Assembly: GCF_015704865.1 (NCBI RefSeq)
Contig: NZ_JADQTO010000032.1
Location: 1 to 64,000, forward strand
DNA length: 64,000 bases
Reading direction: 5' to 3'
Source of the DNA: Actinoplanes aureus
GTDB lineage: Bacteria; Actinomycetota; Actinomycetes; Mycobacteriales; Micromonosporaceae
In this document: positions 50,221 to 59,853 of the stretch, piece by piece
Position numbering within the stretch: position 1 is the first letter of the stretch
How the letters are laid out: each line of letters opens with the position of its first letter
The notes under the pieces: model-generated
Seen by the model: the letters and a program-made list of their open reading frames with translations, nothing else
Told to the model about the DNA's origin: nothing
Databases searched by the model: none
Made by a program: the position numbers and the translations under genes

Positions 50221-50286
50221 TAACCTCTCGCAAGCTTGGCATACATCACTCGTGCCACTTTCCCGTTTCCACCTCGTGGAGGACAT

Positions 50287-51369
50287 ATGAAGTCCCGCGT
50301 CATCGGCACCGTGCTGTTCGGTCTCGGCGTCTTGGCGTTGGTGTTCGCCGGCGGCCTGGCGTTCTTCGTGGCGCCCGCGGTCAAGCAGCTGCCGTACGAC
50401 ATGGAGATGACGCAGTCGGTGGCCGAGGCGCCGAACGCACGCTTCCTCCAGATCACCAACGGCGAGGCCAAGGTCAACTCCGGCACACTGCGTTCGACGG
50501 TCACCGTCCAGCCGGACACGGAAGAGACCACCAAGCTTTCCGACGACCTCGACGGCACCGCCCTGGTGTGGGTGGCCGGCCAGCAGGTCACGCGTACCGA
50601 CACCAACGAGCTGATCAGCGCGTACAGCACCTCGCTCGCGGTCGACCGCAAGACCGGCGCGGCGGTGGACTGGGACGGCGCCTGGCTGGACACCGGCAAC
50701 AACCGGCAGCCGGTCGACTACACCGGCCACATGTACAAGTTCCCCTTCGGCACCGAGAAGGAGAGCTACGACATCTTCGACCGGGACCTGCTGCGCGCGG
50801 AGCCGGCGAAGTTCGTCAAGACCGAAGAGGTCGCCGGGCTGGAGACCTACCAGTTCGTCCAGGAGATCCAGAACGCGACGCAGGAGCTCCCGGCGGACCG
50901 CCTCGCGGTGATCCTGGGCCAGCTGCTGCCCACCGCCACCTCCGGCGAGGTGACCTACAGCAACACCCGTACGGTGTGGGTGGAGCCGACCACCGGCCAG
51001 TTCATCCGGGTCCAGGAGCAGCAGAAGAAGTCCCTGGTCGGTAACGACGGCACCTCGGTGGACATCCTCGACGCCACCTTCCTCTACACCGAGGACACCA
51101 CCACCCGGGCGGCCGAGACCGCCGCCGACAACCGCCAGAAGCTGAACCTGGTCGGCCTGTGGGGCCCGCTCCTGCTGGGCGTGCTCGGCCTGATCCTCGC
51201 TGTCGTGGGTGGCGTCATGCTGACCCGCGGCCCGAGGACCGCCGAGGCCGGCGTGCCGGCGCAGCGCAACGGCAGCCCGCGCCACGCCGCTCAGAACGAC
51301 GCGGACGAGGAGACCGACCGGACCGAGGCAACCGCCGCGGCCGGGTCGGACAAGTCCTCGGACAGCTGA
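50287..51369 (+). CDS. DUF3068 membrane protein
   Basis: A 360-residue protein; ATG 50287 follows GTGGAGG, and an earlier ATG at 50236 lacks a site. An N-terminal helix (VLFGLGVLALVFAGGLAFFV), a long extracellular beta-rich domain, then a C-terminal helix (LLLGVLGLILAVVGGVMLT) and an acidic cytoplasmic tail. The extracellular part shows the family's VDYTGHMYKFPFGTEKESY and ATFLYTEDTT. The family accompanies actinobacterial envelope genes and relates to PorA-like surface proteins by annotation only. Confidence 0.82.
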   Translation: MKSRVIGTVLFGLGVLALVFAGGLAFFVAPAVKQLPYDMEMTQSVAEAPNARFLQITNGEAKVNSGTLRSTVTVQPDTEETTKLSDDLDGTALVWVAGQQVTRTDTNELISAYSTSLAVDRKTGAAVDWDGAWLDTGNNRQPVDYTGHMYKFPFGTEKESYDIFDRDLLRAEPAKFVKTEEVAGLETYQFVQEIQNATQELPADRLAVILGQLLPTATSGEVTYSNTRTVWVEPTTGQFIRVQEQQKKSLVGNDGTSVDILDATFLYTEDTTTRAAETAADNRQKLNLVGLWGPLLLGVLGLILAVVGGVMLTRGPRTAEAGVPAQRNGSPRHAAQNDADEETDRTEATAAAGSDKSSDS

Positions 51370-51389
51370 CTCCCGAGCAACATCTCGCA

Positions 51390-51422
51390 CCGCCCCATCG
51401 GACCGACGGTCCGATGGGGCGG
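51390..51422. terminator. 15-bp perfect hairpin after DUF3068
   Basis: The arm CCGCCCCATCGGACC pairs with GGTCCGATGGGGCGG around a GAC loop, 20 bases past the DUF3068 stop. It closes the rightward envelope operon. Confidence 0.85.
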
Positions 51423-51562
51423 GTCCGTCTCCGGCCAACCTCGATCACAACGCGCGCGAGCCCGAGGTGACGCGCGGGTAATCGGGGACGCACTTCCGCT
51501 TGACCGTCCGGAAACGGCGAGTTCCTAGCGTGAGTGCCGGACCCAGGCTGGAAGAGGTGCGT

Positions 51563-54500
51563 GTGACTGCCGATGTCACCCAGGTGCGAACGGTGTGCGG
51601 GTATTGCGGCGTCGGCTGTGGGATGGTCCTCGACCTGTCCACCGGCGTCGACGGCCGGCGCCGGGTGGTCAAGGCGAGCGGCGACAAGCAACATCCGGCG
51701 AACGCCGGCCGGCTCTGCACCAAGGGTGCGACGAGCGCCGACCTGCTCGCCGCGTCCGGCCGGCTGGACAGTGGGCTGATCCGGCACCAGCGCGGGAGCG
51801 AACCGCGGCGCATCGACGCCGGCTCGGCGATCAGCGAAACCGCCCGCCGGCTGCGCGCGATCATCGACGAGCACGGCCCGGACGCCTTCGCCATGTACGT
51901 CTCCGGCCAGATGACGCTGGAGGCCCAGTACCTGGCGAACAAGCTGGTCAAGGGGTACATCGGGACCAACAACATCGAGTCCAACTCGCGGTTGTGCATG
52001 GCCAGCGCGGGCACCGGCTACAAACTCTCGCTCGGGGCGGACGGGCCGCCCGGCTCGTACGACGACCTCGACCACGCCGACGTGTTCCTGGTGATCGGCT
52101 CGAACATGGCCGACTGCCACCCGATCCTCTTCCTGCGGATGATGGAGCGGGTCAAGGCCGGGGCCAAGCTGATCGTGGTGGACCCGCGGCGTACCGCCAC
52201 CGCGGAGAAGGCCGACCTCTTCCTGCGGATCCGGCCCGGCGCCGACCTGGCGTTGCTCAACGGCCTGCTGCACCTTCTGGAGCCGGACCAGGAGTTCATC
52301 TCGGCCTGGACCGAGGGCTGGGAGCAGATGCCGGAGTTCCTGGCCGACTACCCGCCGGACCGGGTGGCCGAGCTGACCGGGATTCCGGAGACGGACATCC
52401 GGACCGCGGCCGAGTGGATCGGCAGCGCCGCGAACTGGGTCAGCCTCTGGACCATGGGGCTGAACCAGAGCACCCACGGGACCTGGAACACCAACGCGCT
52501 AATCAACCTGCACCTGGCGACCGGCGCGATCTGCCGTACCGGCAGCGGGCCGTTCTCGCTCACCGGCCAGCCGAACGCGATGGGCGGCCGGGAGATGGGC
52601 TACATGGGGCCGGGGCTGCCGGGACAGCGGTCGGTGCTGGTGCCGGCGGATCGGGAGTTCACCGAGCGGGTCTGGGGCGTACCGGCCGGGACGCTGCGCA
52701 CCGAGGTCGGCAAGGGCACGGTCGACATGTTCGAGCAGATGGCGGCCGGCCGGATCAAGGCCTGCTGGATCGTCTGCACCAACCCGGTCGCGTCGGTCGG
52801 CAACCGGCGGACGGTGATCGCCGGCCTGGAGGCCGCCGAGCTCGTCGTCACGCAGGACGCGTTCGCCGAGACCGAGACCAACGCGTACGCCGACATCGCG
52901 CTGCCGGCGGCGATGTGGTCCGAGACCGACGGCATCATGATCAACTCTGAGCGGAACCTCGCCCTGGTGCATCCGGTCGCCGAGCCGCCGGGCGACGCGC
53001 TGCCCGACTGGCAGCTGATCGCCCGCGTCGCGGCCGAGATGGGATACGCCGAGGCGTTCAGTTACGCGAACGCCGCGGAGATCCTCGAGGAGATCAAAAA
53101 CTTCGCCAACCCCCAGACCGGGTACGACCTGCGCGGCGTCACCTACGAACGGCTGAACGAGGGCCCGGTGCAGTGGCCGGCCGCACCCGGTGGCCCGGCC
53201 CGCAACCCGATCCGGTACCGCACGGCCGACGGCGGCCTGCGGTTCGCCACCCCGAGCGGCCGGGCCGTCTTCCACGCCCGCCCGCACGTGGACCCGGCCG
53301 AGATGCCGGACGACGACTACCCGTTCGTGCTGAACACCGGCCGGCTTCAGCACCAGTGGCACACCATGACCAAGACCGGGAAGATCGCCAAGCTCAACCG
53401 GCTCAACCCGGAACCGTTCGTCGAGATCAACCCGGTGGACGCCGAATGGTTCGGCATCGCCGCCGGCGACCAGGTCGAGATCGCCTCCCGGCGGGGCCGC
53501 GCCGTGCTGCCCGCGGTGCTCACCGACCGGGTGCGGCCCGGCAGCTGCTTCGCGCCGATCCACTGGAACGACCTGTTCGGCGAGTACGTCAGCGTCAACG
53601 CGGTGACCAGCGACGCCGTCGACCCGATCTCGTTCCAGCCGGAGCTCAAGGTCTGCGCGGTCTCCCTTACCCGGGTGGCGACCGCCGTCGAGCCGAGCGC
53701 ACCGCCTCCGGCCACCAGCCTGCTCGAACTCGACCTCACGCCACCCGCCCTCACCGAGGACCAGCGGCGCTATCTCGCCGGTTTCCTGGCCGGGGCGCAG
53801 GTGGCACGGGCGGCCCCGCCGATCCTGCCGGAGAACGCGCCGTTCGACCGCGGGACGGCCATGTGGCTCAACGGCTTCGTGGCGAGTGCGATGGGCGTAC
53901 CCCGCATTGATTTTGATTTTGAAAGGGGGCCGGCGGCCGGCCGGCTTCAGATCCTCTGGGCCTCGCAGACCGGAACCGCGGAGGACTTCGCGCGCACGCT
54001 CGCCGACCGCCTGGCGGCCACCGGCCGGCAGATCAGCATGCTCGGCATGGACGCCGACGCCGCCGAACTGCTCGACCCCGGCGCCGACCTGCTCGTGGTG
54101 ACCAGCACGTTCGGCGACGGCGACGCGCCCGACAACGGTGCCGCGTTCTGGCACTCGCTGACCGGCGACACCGCGCCCCGCCTCGACGGCCGCCGGTACG
54201 CGGTGCTGGCCTTCGGCGACTCCAGCTACGACGACTTCTGCGGCCACGGCCGCCGCCTCGACGAACGGCTCGCCGAGCTGGGTGCGGTCCGGCTCGCACC
54301 GCGCGCCGACTGCGAACCCGACTTCGAGGACACCGCGCACGGCTGGCTGGACAGCGTGGTGACCGCGCTGACCGGGACCGTGCCCGTGCCCGCGCCCGCG
54401 CCGGCGCCGACCAAGGCCGCGCCGCTGACCGCGACGCTGTCCGGAAACCAGCTGCTCAGCCTGCCGGGATCGGCCAAGGAGGTACGCCGGTTCACGTTCG

Positions 54501-55516
54501 ACACCGGTGGCGGCCTCGAGTATCGGGCCGGTGACGCGCTCGGCGTCTGGCCGGTCAACAGCCCCGCGCTGGTGGCCGAGTGGCTCTCCGCCACCGGCCT
54601 CGCCTACGACACCGTCGTCGACCTCGACGGGCCGGTGGCGTTCGGCGAGGTGCTGTCCCACTGCCTCGACATCACGAAGATCACCAAGGACCTGCTGCGC
54701 TTCACCGCGGAACGCGGCGGCGCCGGCCAGCTGAAGACGCTGCTGCGCGCCGACAACAAGGGCGAGCTGGCGAAATGGTCCTGGGGGCGGCAGGCCGTCG
54801 ACCTGATCGCCGAACACCCGGTCCGCGCCACCGCACAGGAGTGGGTCGGCGTGCTGAAGCGGCTCCAGCCCCGGCTCTACTCGATCAGCTCCACCCCGCT
54901 GACCGATCCCGATCAGGTCAGCCTGACCGTCTCGGTGGTCCGCTTCGACAGCCACCTCGGTCGCGCCCGCAACGGCGTCTGCTCCACCCACCTGGCCGAC
55001 GCTCCGATCGGCGCGGAGGTGCCGATCTTCGTGCAGAAGGCACCGCACTTCCGGCCGCCGGCCGACCCCGCCACTCCGATGATCATGGTGGGGCCGGGCA
55101 CCGGAGTGGCGCCCTTTCTCGGGTTCCTCCAGGAGCGGCAGATGCTCGGCGCATCCGGGCCGAACTGGCTGTTCTTCGGCGAGCAGCGCCGGGGCACCGA
55201 CTTCTACTACGCCGACGAGCTCACCGCGCTCAGCGACTCGGGCACCCTCACCCGGCTCGATCTGGCGTTCTCCCGGGACCAGCGGACCAAGGTGTACGTC
55301 CAGGACCGGATGCGCGAGCACGGCGCCGCCCTGTGGGCGTGGTTGCAGGACGGCGCGCACTTCTACGTGTGCGGCGACGCCAGCCGGATGGCTCGCGACG
55401 TGGATCGGGCGCTGCACGACATCGCGGTCAACCACGGCCGGTTGAGCGACGAGGCGGCGACCGCGTATCTGAAGCAGCTCGCCGCCGACAAGCGTTACCT
55501 CCGCGACGTCTACTGA
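51563..55516 (+). CDS. Single-chain assimilatory nitrate reductase / flavoprotein
   Basis: A 1317-residue fusion. GTG 51563 is chosen because AGAGG precedes it and the Fe-S motif follows at once; frames upstream to 51500 are open. Residues 12-52 hold the 4Fe-4S Cys set (CGYCGVGC and LCTKG). Next is the bis-MGD molybdenum domain, with C145 (RLCMAS) as probable Mo ligand, SNMADCHPILFLRM and SLTGQPNAMGGREMGY. From about residue 795 the chain turns into a CysJ-type module: flavodoxin (ILWASQTGTAEDFA), FAD-binding (RLYSISSTPL) and NADPH-binding (VGPGTGVAPFLGFLQ, YVCGDASRMA). One polypeptide can thus take electrons from NAD(P)H and reduce nitrate to nitrite. A short AT-rich patch (about 53907-53922) marks the junction of the two halves. 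No nitrite reductase or transporter gene lies within the window. Confidence 0.92.
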   Translation: MTADVTQVRTVCGYCGVGCGMVLDLSTGVDGRRRVVKASGDKQHPANAGRLCTKGATSADLLAASGRLDSGLIRHQRGSEPRRIDAGSAISETARRLRAIIDEHGPDAFAMYVSGQMTLEAQYLANKLVKGYIGTNNIESNSRLCMASAGTGYKLSLGADGPPGSYDDLDHADVFLVIGSNMADCHPILFLRMMERVKAGAKLIVVDPRRTATAEKADLFLRIRPGADLALLNGLLHLLEPDQEFISAWTEGWEQMPEFLADYPPDRVAELTGIPETDIRTAAEWIGSAANWVSLWTMGLNQSTHGTWNTNALINLHLATGAICRTGSGPFSLTGQPNAMGGREMGYMGPGLPGQRSVLVPADREFTERVWGVPAGTLRTEVGKGTVDMFEQMAAGRIKACWIVCTNPVASVGNRRTVIAGLEAAELVVTQDAFAETETNAYADIALPAAMWSETDGIMINSERNLALVHPVAEPPGDALPDWQLIARVAAEMGYAEAFSYANAAEILEEIKNFANPQTGYDLRGVTYERLNEGPVQWPAAPGGPARNPIRYRTADGGLRFATPSGRAVFHARPHVDPAEMPDDDYPFVLNTGRLQHQWHTMTKTGKIAKLNRLNPEPFVEINPVDAEWFGIAAGDQVEIASRRGRAVLPAVLTDRVRPGSCFAPIHWNDLFGEYVSVNAVTSDAVDPISFQPELKVCAVSLTRVATAVEPSAPPPATSLLELDLTPPALTEDQRRYLAGFLAGAQVARAAPPILPENAPFDRGTAMWLNGFVASAMGVPRIDFDFERGPAAGRLQILWASQTGTAEDFARTLADRLAATGRQISMLGMDADAAELLDPGADLLVVTSTFGDGDAPDNGAAFWHSLTGDTAPRLDGRRYAVLAFGDSSYDDFCGHGRRLDERLAELGAVRLAPRADCEPDFEDTAHGWLDSVVTALTGTVPVPAPAPAPTKAAPLTATLSGNQLLSLPGSAKEVRRFTFDTGGGLEYRAGDALGVWPVNSPALVAEWLSATGLAYDTVVDLDGPVAFGEVLSHCLDITKITKDLLRFTAERGGAGQLKTLLRADNKGELAKWSWGRQAVDLIAEHPVRATAQEWVGVLKRLQPRLYSISSTPLTDPDQVSLTVSVVRFDSHLGRARNGVCSTHLADAPIGAEVPIFVQKAPHFRPPADPATPMIMVGPGTGVAPFLGFLQERQMLGASGPNWLFFGEQRRGTDFYYADELTALSDSGTLTRLDLAFSRDQRTKVYVQDRMREHGAALWAWLQDGAHFYVCGDASRMARDVDRALHDIAVNHGRLSDEAATAYLKQLAADKRYLRDVY

Positions 55517-55542
55517 GATTTCTGGTACGCGTGACGGGACGT

Positions 55543-55566
55543 CCCCGCTCTCCCGCGCGAGCGGGG
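55543..55566. terminator. Hairpin between convergent genes
   Basis: CCCCGCTC and GAGCGGGG arms with an 8-base loop, between the nitrate reductase stop and the tandem repeat at the end of the next gene. Confidence 0.7.
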
Positions 55567-55605
55567 CGGTGGGGCGCGGCCCCAGCGCGACCGCCGGGAA
55601 ACGGC

Positions 55606-55692
55606 AGGCGCCGGGCCGGCTCAGCTCATGCGGCTGACGGCGTTGCGCAGGCGCCGGGGCGGGCTCAGCTCATGCGGCCGACGGCGTTGCGC
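55606..55692. repeat. 43/44-bp tandem duplication across a gene's 3' end
   Basis: Unit CAGGCGCCGGG... to ...GACGGCGTTGCG occurs at 55606-55648 and again at 55649-55692, with about three differences; a partial third copy begins at 55693 on the gene side. The copy at 55649-55692 holds the stop codon and final residues (RNAVGRMS) of the leftward membrane gene, and the downstream copy encodes nearly the same ending (RNAVSRMS) in the other phase. Confidence 0.85.
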
Positions 55693-58600
55693 AGGCGCAG
55701 CAGGTCGCGGCGGCGCTGCTCCATCGTGGTCGCGATGCCGACCAGCAGCAGGCCGCCCACGGCAAGCGGAACCCAGCGCGGCACCAGGTCCCAGAACTGG
55801 ATCACCTCGTGCAGGGCGACAAGCGTGAGCACCCCGCCGCCGGCCACCACCGGAGCCTGCACCCGCGCCCGCGCGCCGGCCACCAGCACCGCGAGGGCGC
55901 CGACGCCGAGCAGCAGCCGCCGGGCGTACTGCGGGTCGTCCGACGTGCTGCCGGCGATCACGGCGAGCGTCGGCAGGAACGCGGCGGCCAGCGCCGGCCC
56001 GTACGCGGTCCACGAGGGCAGGCCGGGCCGGTCCCGCCGGGCGAGCCAGCCGAGGAACACGGCCAGGGCGGCGGCCGGCAGCGTGTAGACCTCCGGGGTG
56101 TCCACCTCGATCGAGACCAGGAACAGCCACCAGCCGAGCAGCACCGTGAGCGCGGCGGCGAGGGCGTAGCGGAACCGGGTGCGGCGGCTCTCGCCCGGCA
56201 GGACCGCGCGGACGACCAGGACGGTCGACCAGAGCGTGCAGACGATGGCCGCCCGCTCCGCGCTGTCGGTGAGGAAGAGGGCGACCACGGCGGTCGACTG
56301 TGCGACGGCGGCGACGGGCGTGGCCTCGCGCGGGCGGTAGCGGACAAGGATCCAGTTCAGCGCCGCCGCCACAGCGGCGGCGGCCAGCACGGCGAGGGCG
56401 ATGCCGTCGCCGTTCAGCCCGGCGGCGTCGCCTGAGGTGTACGCCAGCGCGCCCACCGCGACCGCACCGGTCACCCAGCCGGCCGTCCGGACTGCCAAGT
56501 CGCGGCCACTCGTCCCGATCACCGCCGCGGCTACCACCAGCAGGCCGAGCGCCGTGAGCGTGGCACCGTGCGTGGGTGTCGATCCGGCTAGACCGGCTGC
56601 TGCCAGTGCTCCGAAGAGGAGGGCGCTCAGCAGGGTGCCGGCACTTGCGGGTGCGAGCGCGGCGGCGATCAGGCCGGCTAGGCCGACCACCAGGCCGGAG
56701 ATCGGCACGGCCGGCCAGGATGTGCCGGCGGCCGCGAAGGCCAGGGGGATGGCGAGGCCGATCAGAGGCATGGCCGCCATGGCCGCCGCACGCCAGTTCG
56801 GGATCGGTGCGCCGGCGGGGCCGGCCGGCTCAATGGGGCCGTTGCCGGCCGGGCTGGGTGGGCTGTCACCGGCTGGGTCGGCCGCGCTGGACGAGCTGTC
56901 GCCGGCAGGGCCGGCATCACTGAGTGGGCCGTTGCCGGCGGGGTCGGCGGCGCTGGCGGGCCTGTTGCCGGCCGGGGCGGCGGCGCTGGGTGGGCCGTTG
57001 CCGGCCGGGTCTGTCGCACGCAGGAGGGCCGGGCTGGCCGTGCGGCCGGTGAGCAGGCCGGCCAGGGCGGCCGCGAGCGCGGTGAGCAGCAACGCGGCCA
57101 CCGTCGACCAGGCCACCGGCGGGACGGCCGGGGTCGTGCCGGACCAGATCGTGGTCAGCTCGCGGTAGGGCTCGACGAGGACCACCGCGAGGTCCGCGCC
57201 GGTTGCGGCGATCAGCACCGCTGCGGGCACCGGGACGGCGCTCGCGTATGTTCCGGCGAAACCGCCTCGGGTCGCCACCAGGGCGGCGATCAGCAGCAAC
57301 GCCGCCGCGGCGTAGAGCGCCACCGGGTCGGTGCCGGCGAGCGCCCACACCGGACTGGCCGTGGTGAGCAGCAGCGCAACGGCTAGCGCTTCGGCGGCGT
57401 ACCAGGGGAGCAGCCGCACGGCCGCGCAGAGCAGCACGATCACGCCGAAGACCGCGCGCACCTGGACGGTGGGGGAGACATCCGCGGCGATCAGCGCCAG
57501 CCACACCGCCGCCGGCACCGCTAGGAGGCCGGCCGTCAGGGCGCCGGCACCGGCGTCGGCGCGGCGCGGCCCGGACCGCACTGCCAGGGCCGTACCGATT
57601 CCGATCAGGGCGATCGCGGCGCAGACACCGGCCGCCACACCGGGCCGGCCGAGCCCGGCCAGCAGCGCGTGACCGGCCGCCGTCGCGCCCAGCCCGAGCC
57701 GGATCGCGAGCGTCGTCCGGCCGGCGGCGCGCGTAGCCAGCGCCAGGGCGACCGCGGCGACCAGCATCCCGGCGATCGCGGCGGACCACCAGGGCAGGCG
57801 GAACGCCGCCGGCACCAGGAACCCCACCAGGACGATCGCGGCCAGGGCCAGGTCGATGCGGGTCCGGGCCGGCAACAACAGGAGGTACGCGCAAACCACC
57901 GCGACCGCCGCGACCGGCAGATCCCATCCGAGCCCGGTGACCGTCTCCGTCCACGGTGCGTCGAGGAGCGGACGGGCCGCCAGCACACTGCGGCGCGCGG
58001 CGACGAGCGCCCACCCGGTGACCGCGACCGCCGGCACCGCCGCCACCGCGAGTGCGCCGATCCACGGCCCCTGGCCGACATTTCCCGGCAGCCGCCGCCG
58101 GGCCAACGCCACCAGCCCGGACAGCAGCAACGCGACAAGGGCGAGGCGCAGCGCGGCCGTACCGGGCTCGAGTCGCACGGCCCACCCGCCGGCCGCGATG
58201 CCCAGCGCGCCCACCAGCAGACCGCCGGTGATGGCCTGGGCCGGGCGATTCCCGCTCAGCCCGGCAGCACCGACCACGACCAGCGTGACCAGCACCAGCA
58301 CTCCGCCGCTCGCGGCGGCGCGGGCGGCATCACCGGCGAGGAGCAACTCGGTGAAGGCGAGCAGGGCGGCCAGCCCGGCCGCACCGGCACCACAGACGTA
58401 CGCGACCAGGCCGATCCCGTCCGCCCGGAAGCGGGCCGGTCGTAACCGGAGCACCGCCACGTTCAGCGCGGCCACCCCGGTGAGCGCGAGCGACCAGCCG
58501 AGCGCTCCCGGGTCCAGGGAGGCCATGGCCAGGGGCAACGCCGGCTGGATGATCAGCAGGGCGGCGACCCGTGGGCCGGTCAGTCCGACGAGGTGCCCGT

Positions 58601-59258
58601 AGCCGAGGGCGGTCGCCGCGGTCACCGTGCAGACCGCGGCCGCGTACGCCTCCGGGGGTGTCCCGGCCACACCGAGGAAGTCGACCGCCCAGGCCGCGTA
58701 CCCATCCAGAAGGATCATCAGCAGGCCGACGGCCGCGAGTGTCTCGGCGGCGGCCGTCAGGCCGCGCCGCGCCGCGATCGGTGGCACCGCGAGGATCGCG
58801 GCCGTGGCCGCGCCGAGCAGCAGCGCGCGCCCGAGCACGCCGACCTGGGCCCACGCCACCGCGGTGAACACCGCCGCCGCGACGAGCAGGAGCAGGCCGC
58901 CGAGGGTGAACAGCACGTTCTGCACGGTGAGTGTGGCGAGCCGGGGTTCCGTCGGAGGGGGCGGTGGTGCCGGCACCGGCCGGGGCGCCGCCGTGGTCAT
59001 GGTCGTGCGGACCGCGTCGCTGACCCGGGAGGCGGCCGCGTTGCGGCGGGTCGTGGTGTCGGTGAGTTGCCGCTGGATGCCGTCGAGCTCAGCGCGGGCA
59101 GCTTGCAGACGCTGGTTGAGACCGGCGATCTCCGCGTCCAGCCGGATCACCTCGATGGCGTCGGGGTCCGGTGCGCGCCCGCACGACGGGCAGCCGGACT
59201 CGGCCGAGGCGGGGGTACCGCAGTAGGGGCACGGATATTCCGATGGTGCGCTGGTCAC
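55665..59258 (-). CDS. Giant multi-spanning membrane protein with N-terminal zinc ribbon
   Basis: A protein of about 1197 residues from GTG 59258; a start at 59315 is also possible. It opens with a zinc ribbon (YPCPYCGTPASAESGCPSCG), then a short coiled coil (LDAEIAGLNQRLQAARAELDGIQ) and a Pro-rich linker. After that come more than 30 hydrophobic helices to the end, rich in Ala, Leu and Val. This layout fits the actinobacterial SCO7613/DUF2157-like membrane family, of unknown role. A low-complexity loop around residue 770-830 (repeated PAGNGP-like units) interrupts the helices. It is convergent with nitrate reductase and alone as a transcription unit. Its stop lies inside the tandem duplication. 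Confidence 0.82.
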   Translation of the reverse strand: MTSAPSEYPCPYCGTPASAESGCPSCGRAPDPDAIEVIRLDAEIAGLNQRLQAARAELDGIQRQLTDTTTRRNAAASRVSDAVRTTMTTAAPRPVPAPPPPPTEPRLATLTVQNVLFTLGGLLLLVAAAVFTAVAWAQVGVLGRALLLGAATAAILAVPPIAARRGLTAAAETLAAVGLLMILLDGYAAWAVDFLGVAGTPPEAYAAAVCTVTAATALGYGHLVGLTGPRVAALLIIQPALPLAMASLDPGALGWSLALTGVAALNVAVLRLRPARFRADGIGLVAYVCGAGAAGLAALLAFTELLLAGDAARAAASGGVLVLVTLVVVGAAGLSGNRPAQAITGGLLVGALGIAAGGWAVRLEPGTAALRLALVALLLSGLVALARRRLPGNVGQGPWIGALAVAAVPAVAVTGWALVAARRSVLAARPLLDAPWTETVTGLGWDLPVAAVAVVCAYLLLLPARTRIDLALAAIVLVGFLVPAAFRLPWWSAAIAGMLVAAVALALATRAAGRTTLAIRLGLGATAAGHALLAGLGRPGVAAGVCAAIALIGIGTALAVRSGPRRADAGAGALTAGLLAVPAAVWLALIAADVSPTVQVRAVFGVIVLLCAAVRLLPWYAAEALAVALLLTTASPVWALAGTDPVALYAAAALLLIAALVATRGGFAGTYASAVPVPAAVLIAATGADLAVVLVEPYRELTTIWSGTTPAVPPVAWSTVAALLLTALAAALAGLLTGRTASPALLRATDPAGNGPPSAAAPAGNRPASAADPAGNGPLSDAGPAGDSSSSAADPAGDSPPSPAGNGPIEPAGPAGAPIPNWRAAAMAAMPLIGLAIPLAFAAAGTSWPAVPISGLVVGLAGLIAAALAPASAGTLLSALLFGALAAAGLAGSTPTHGATLTALGLLVVAAAVIGTSGRDLAVRTAGWVTGAVAVGALAYTSGDAAGLNGDGIALAVLAAAAVAAALNWILVRYRPREATPVAAVAQSTAVVALFLTDSAERAAIVCTLWSTVLVVRAVLPGESRRTRFRYALAAALTVLLGWWLFLVSIEVDTPEVYTLPAAALAVFLGWLARRDRPGLPSWTAYGPALAAAFLPTLAVIAGSTSDDPQYARRLLLGVGALAVLVAGARARVQAPVVAGGGVLTLVALHEVIQFWDLVPRWVPLAVGGLLLVGIATTMEQRRRDLLRLRNAVGRMS
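56820..57015 (-). repeat. In-gene repeats encoding PAGNGP/DPAGN units
   Basis: About seven degenerate repeats of roughly 24-27 bases in the large membrane gene encode a loop of the pattern (D/A)PAGNGPxSAA. The loop lies between two groups of membrane helices and is probably exposed and unfolded. Copy number is likely to vary between strains. Confidence 0.7.
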
Positions 59259-59352
59259 GGCGGTTCCAGTGGTGAAGGGAGCCCGGGCGTGGGCTGTGCG
59301 CACAGTTTCCAGCACGAACGCAACCTCGTGCCTGCGGCCCGGCCCTTCCCGG

Positions 59353-59853
59353 TCAGCCGTCCGCCATGGTGCGGATCCGTTCGGCCTGTTCGAGTTGCAT
59401 ACGGCGGCCGACGTGGAGGAACTCGGTGATCAGCGTGAGCTCGGCGGGGGAGTAGCGGTCGAGCAGCCGCAGGCCGGCTTCCCCGATCGGGCGGTAGACA
59501 CGGTCGAGGATCTCGGCGGTGGTGGCGGTGACCGTGACGACGGCCCGGCGCCGGTCCGAGGGGTCGACCTCGCGGCGCAGGTGGCCGGCGGCGGCCAGCC
59601 GCTGGATCGCCGCCGTGGTGGCGGCCGGGCTGAGCCGGGCCGCGGTCGCCAGCGCACCGGCCGTCATCGCCTCCGCGGCGCTGACCAGGCCGAGGATCCG
59701 CAGGTCGGTACGGTTCACGCCGAGCCGGGCCGCGGCCGCGTCGTCCACCTCGTCGGCGGCCGCGCCGAACCGCGCGGCGGCGTCGGCTGCCGCGGCCCGG
59801 ATCACGGCGGGACCGGCATGCGCATCCGTGTTCGCCGGCGATTGCTTCGACAC
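59353..59853 (-). CDS. MarR family regulator
   Basis: A 166-residue winged-helix regulator starting at ATG 59853. The helix-turn-helix is MTAGALATAARLSPAATTAAIQRLAAAGHLRREVDPSDRRR with the wing's D-x-R-R-R. It is divergent from the deazaflavin oxidoreductase gene across a 52-base region with two matching inverted repeats, so it most likely represses both genes. The inducer is unknown. Confidence 0.88.
   Translation of the reverse strand: MSKQSPANTDAHAGPAVIRAAAADAAARFGAAADEVDDAAAARLGVNRTDLRILGLVSAAEAMTAGALATAARLSPAATTAAIQRLAAAGHLRREVDPSDRRRAVVTVTATTAEILDRVYRPIGEAGLRLLDRYSPAELTLITEFLHVGRRMQLEQAERIRTMADG

Noticed and set aside
53907..53940. Internal ribosome-binding site and separate flavoprotein start in nitrate reductase
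   Set aside because: GAAAGGGGG lies there, but no suitable in-frame start codon follows at the right distance, and one-chain homologues are known.
52499..55435. A leftward frame of 978 codons opposite nitrate reductase
   Set aside because: Shadow of the highly GC-rich coding strand, no domain or start signal.
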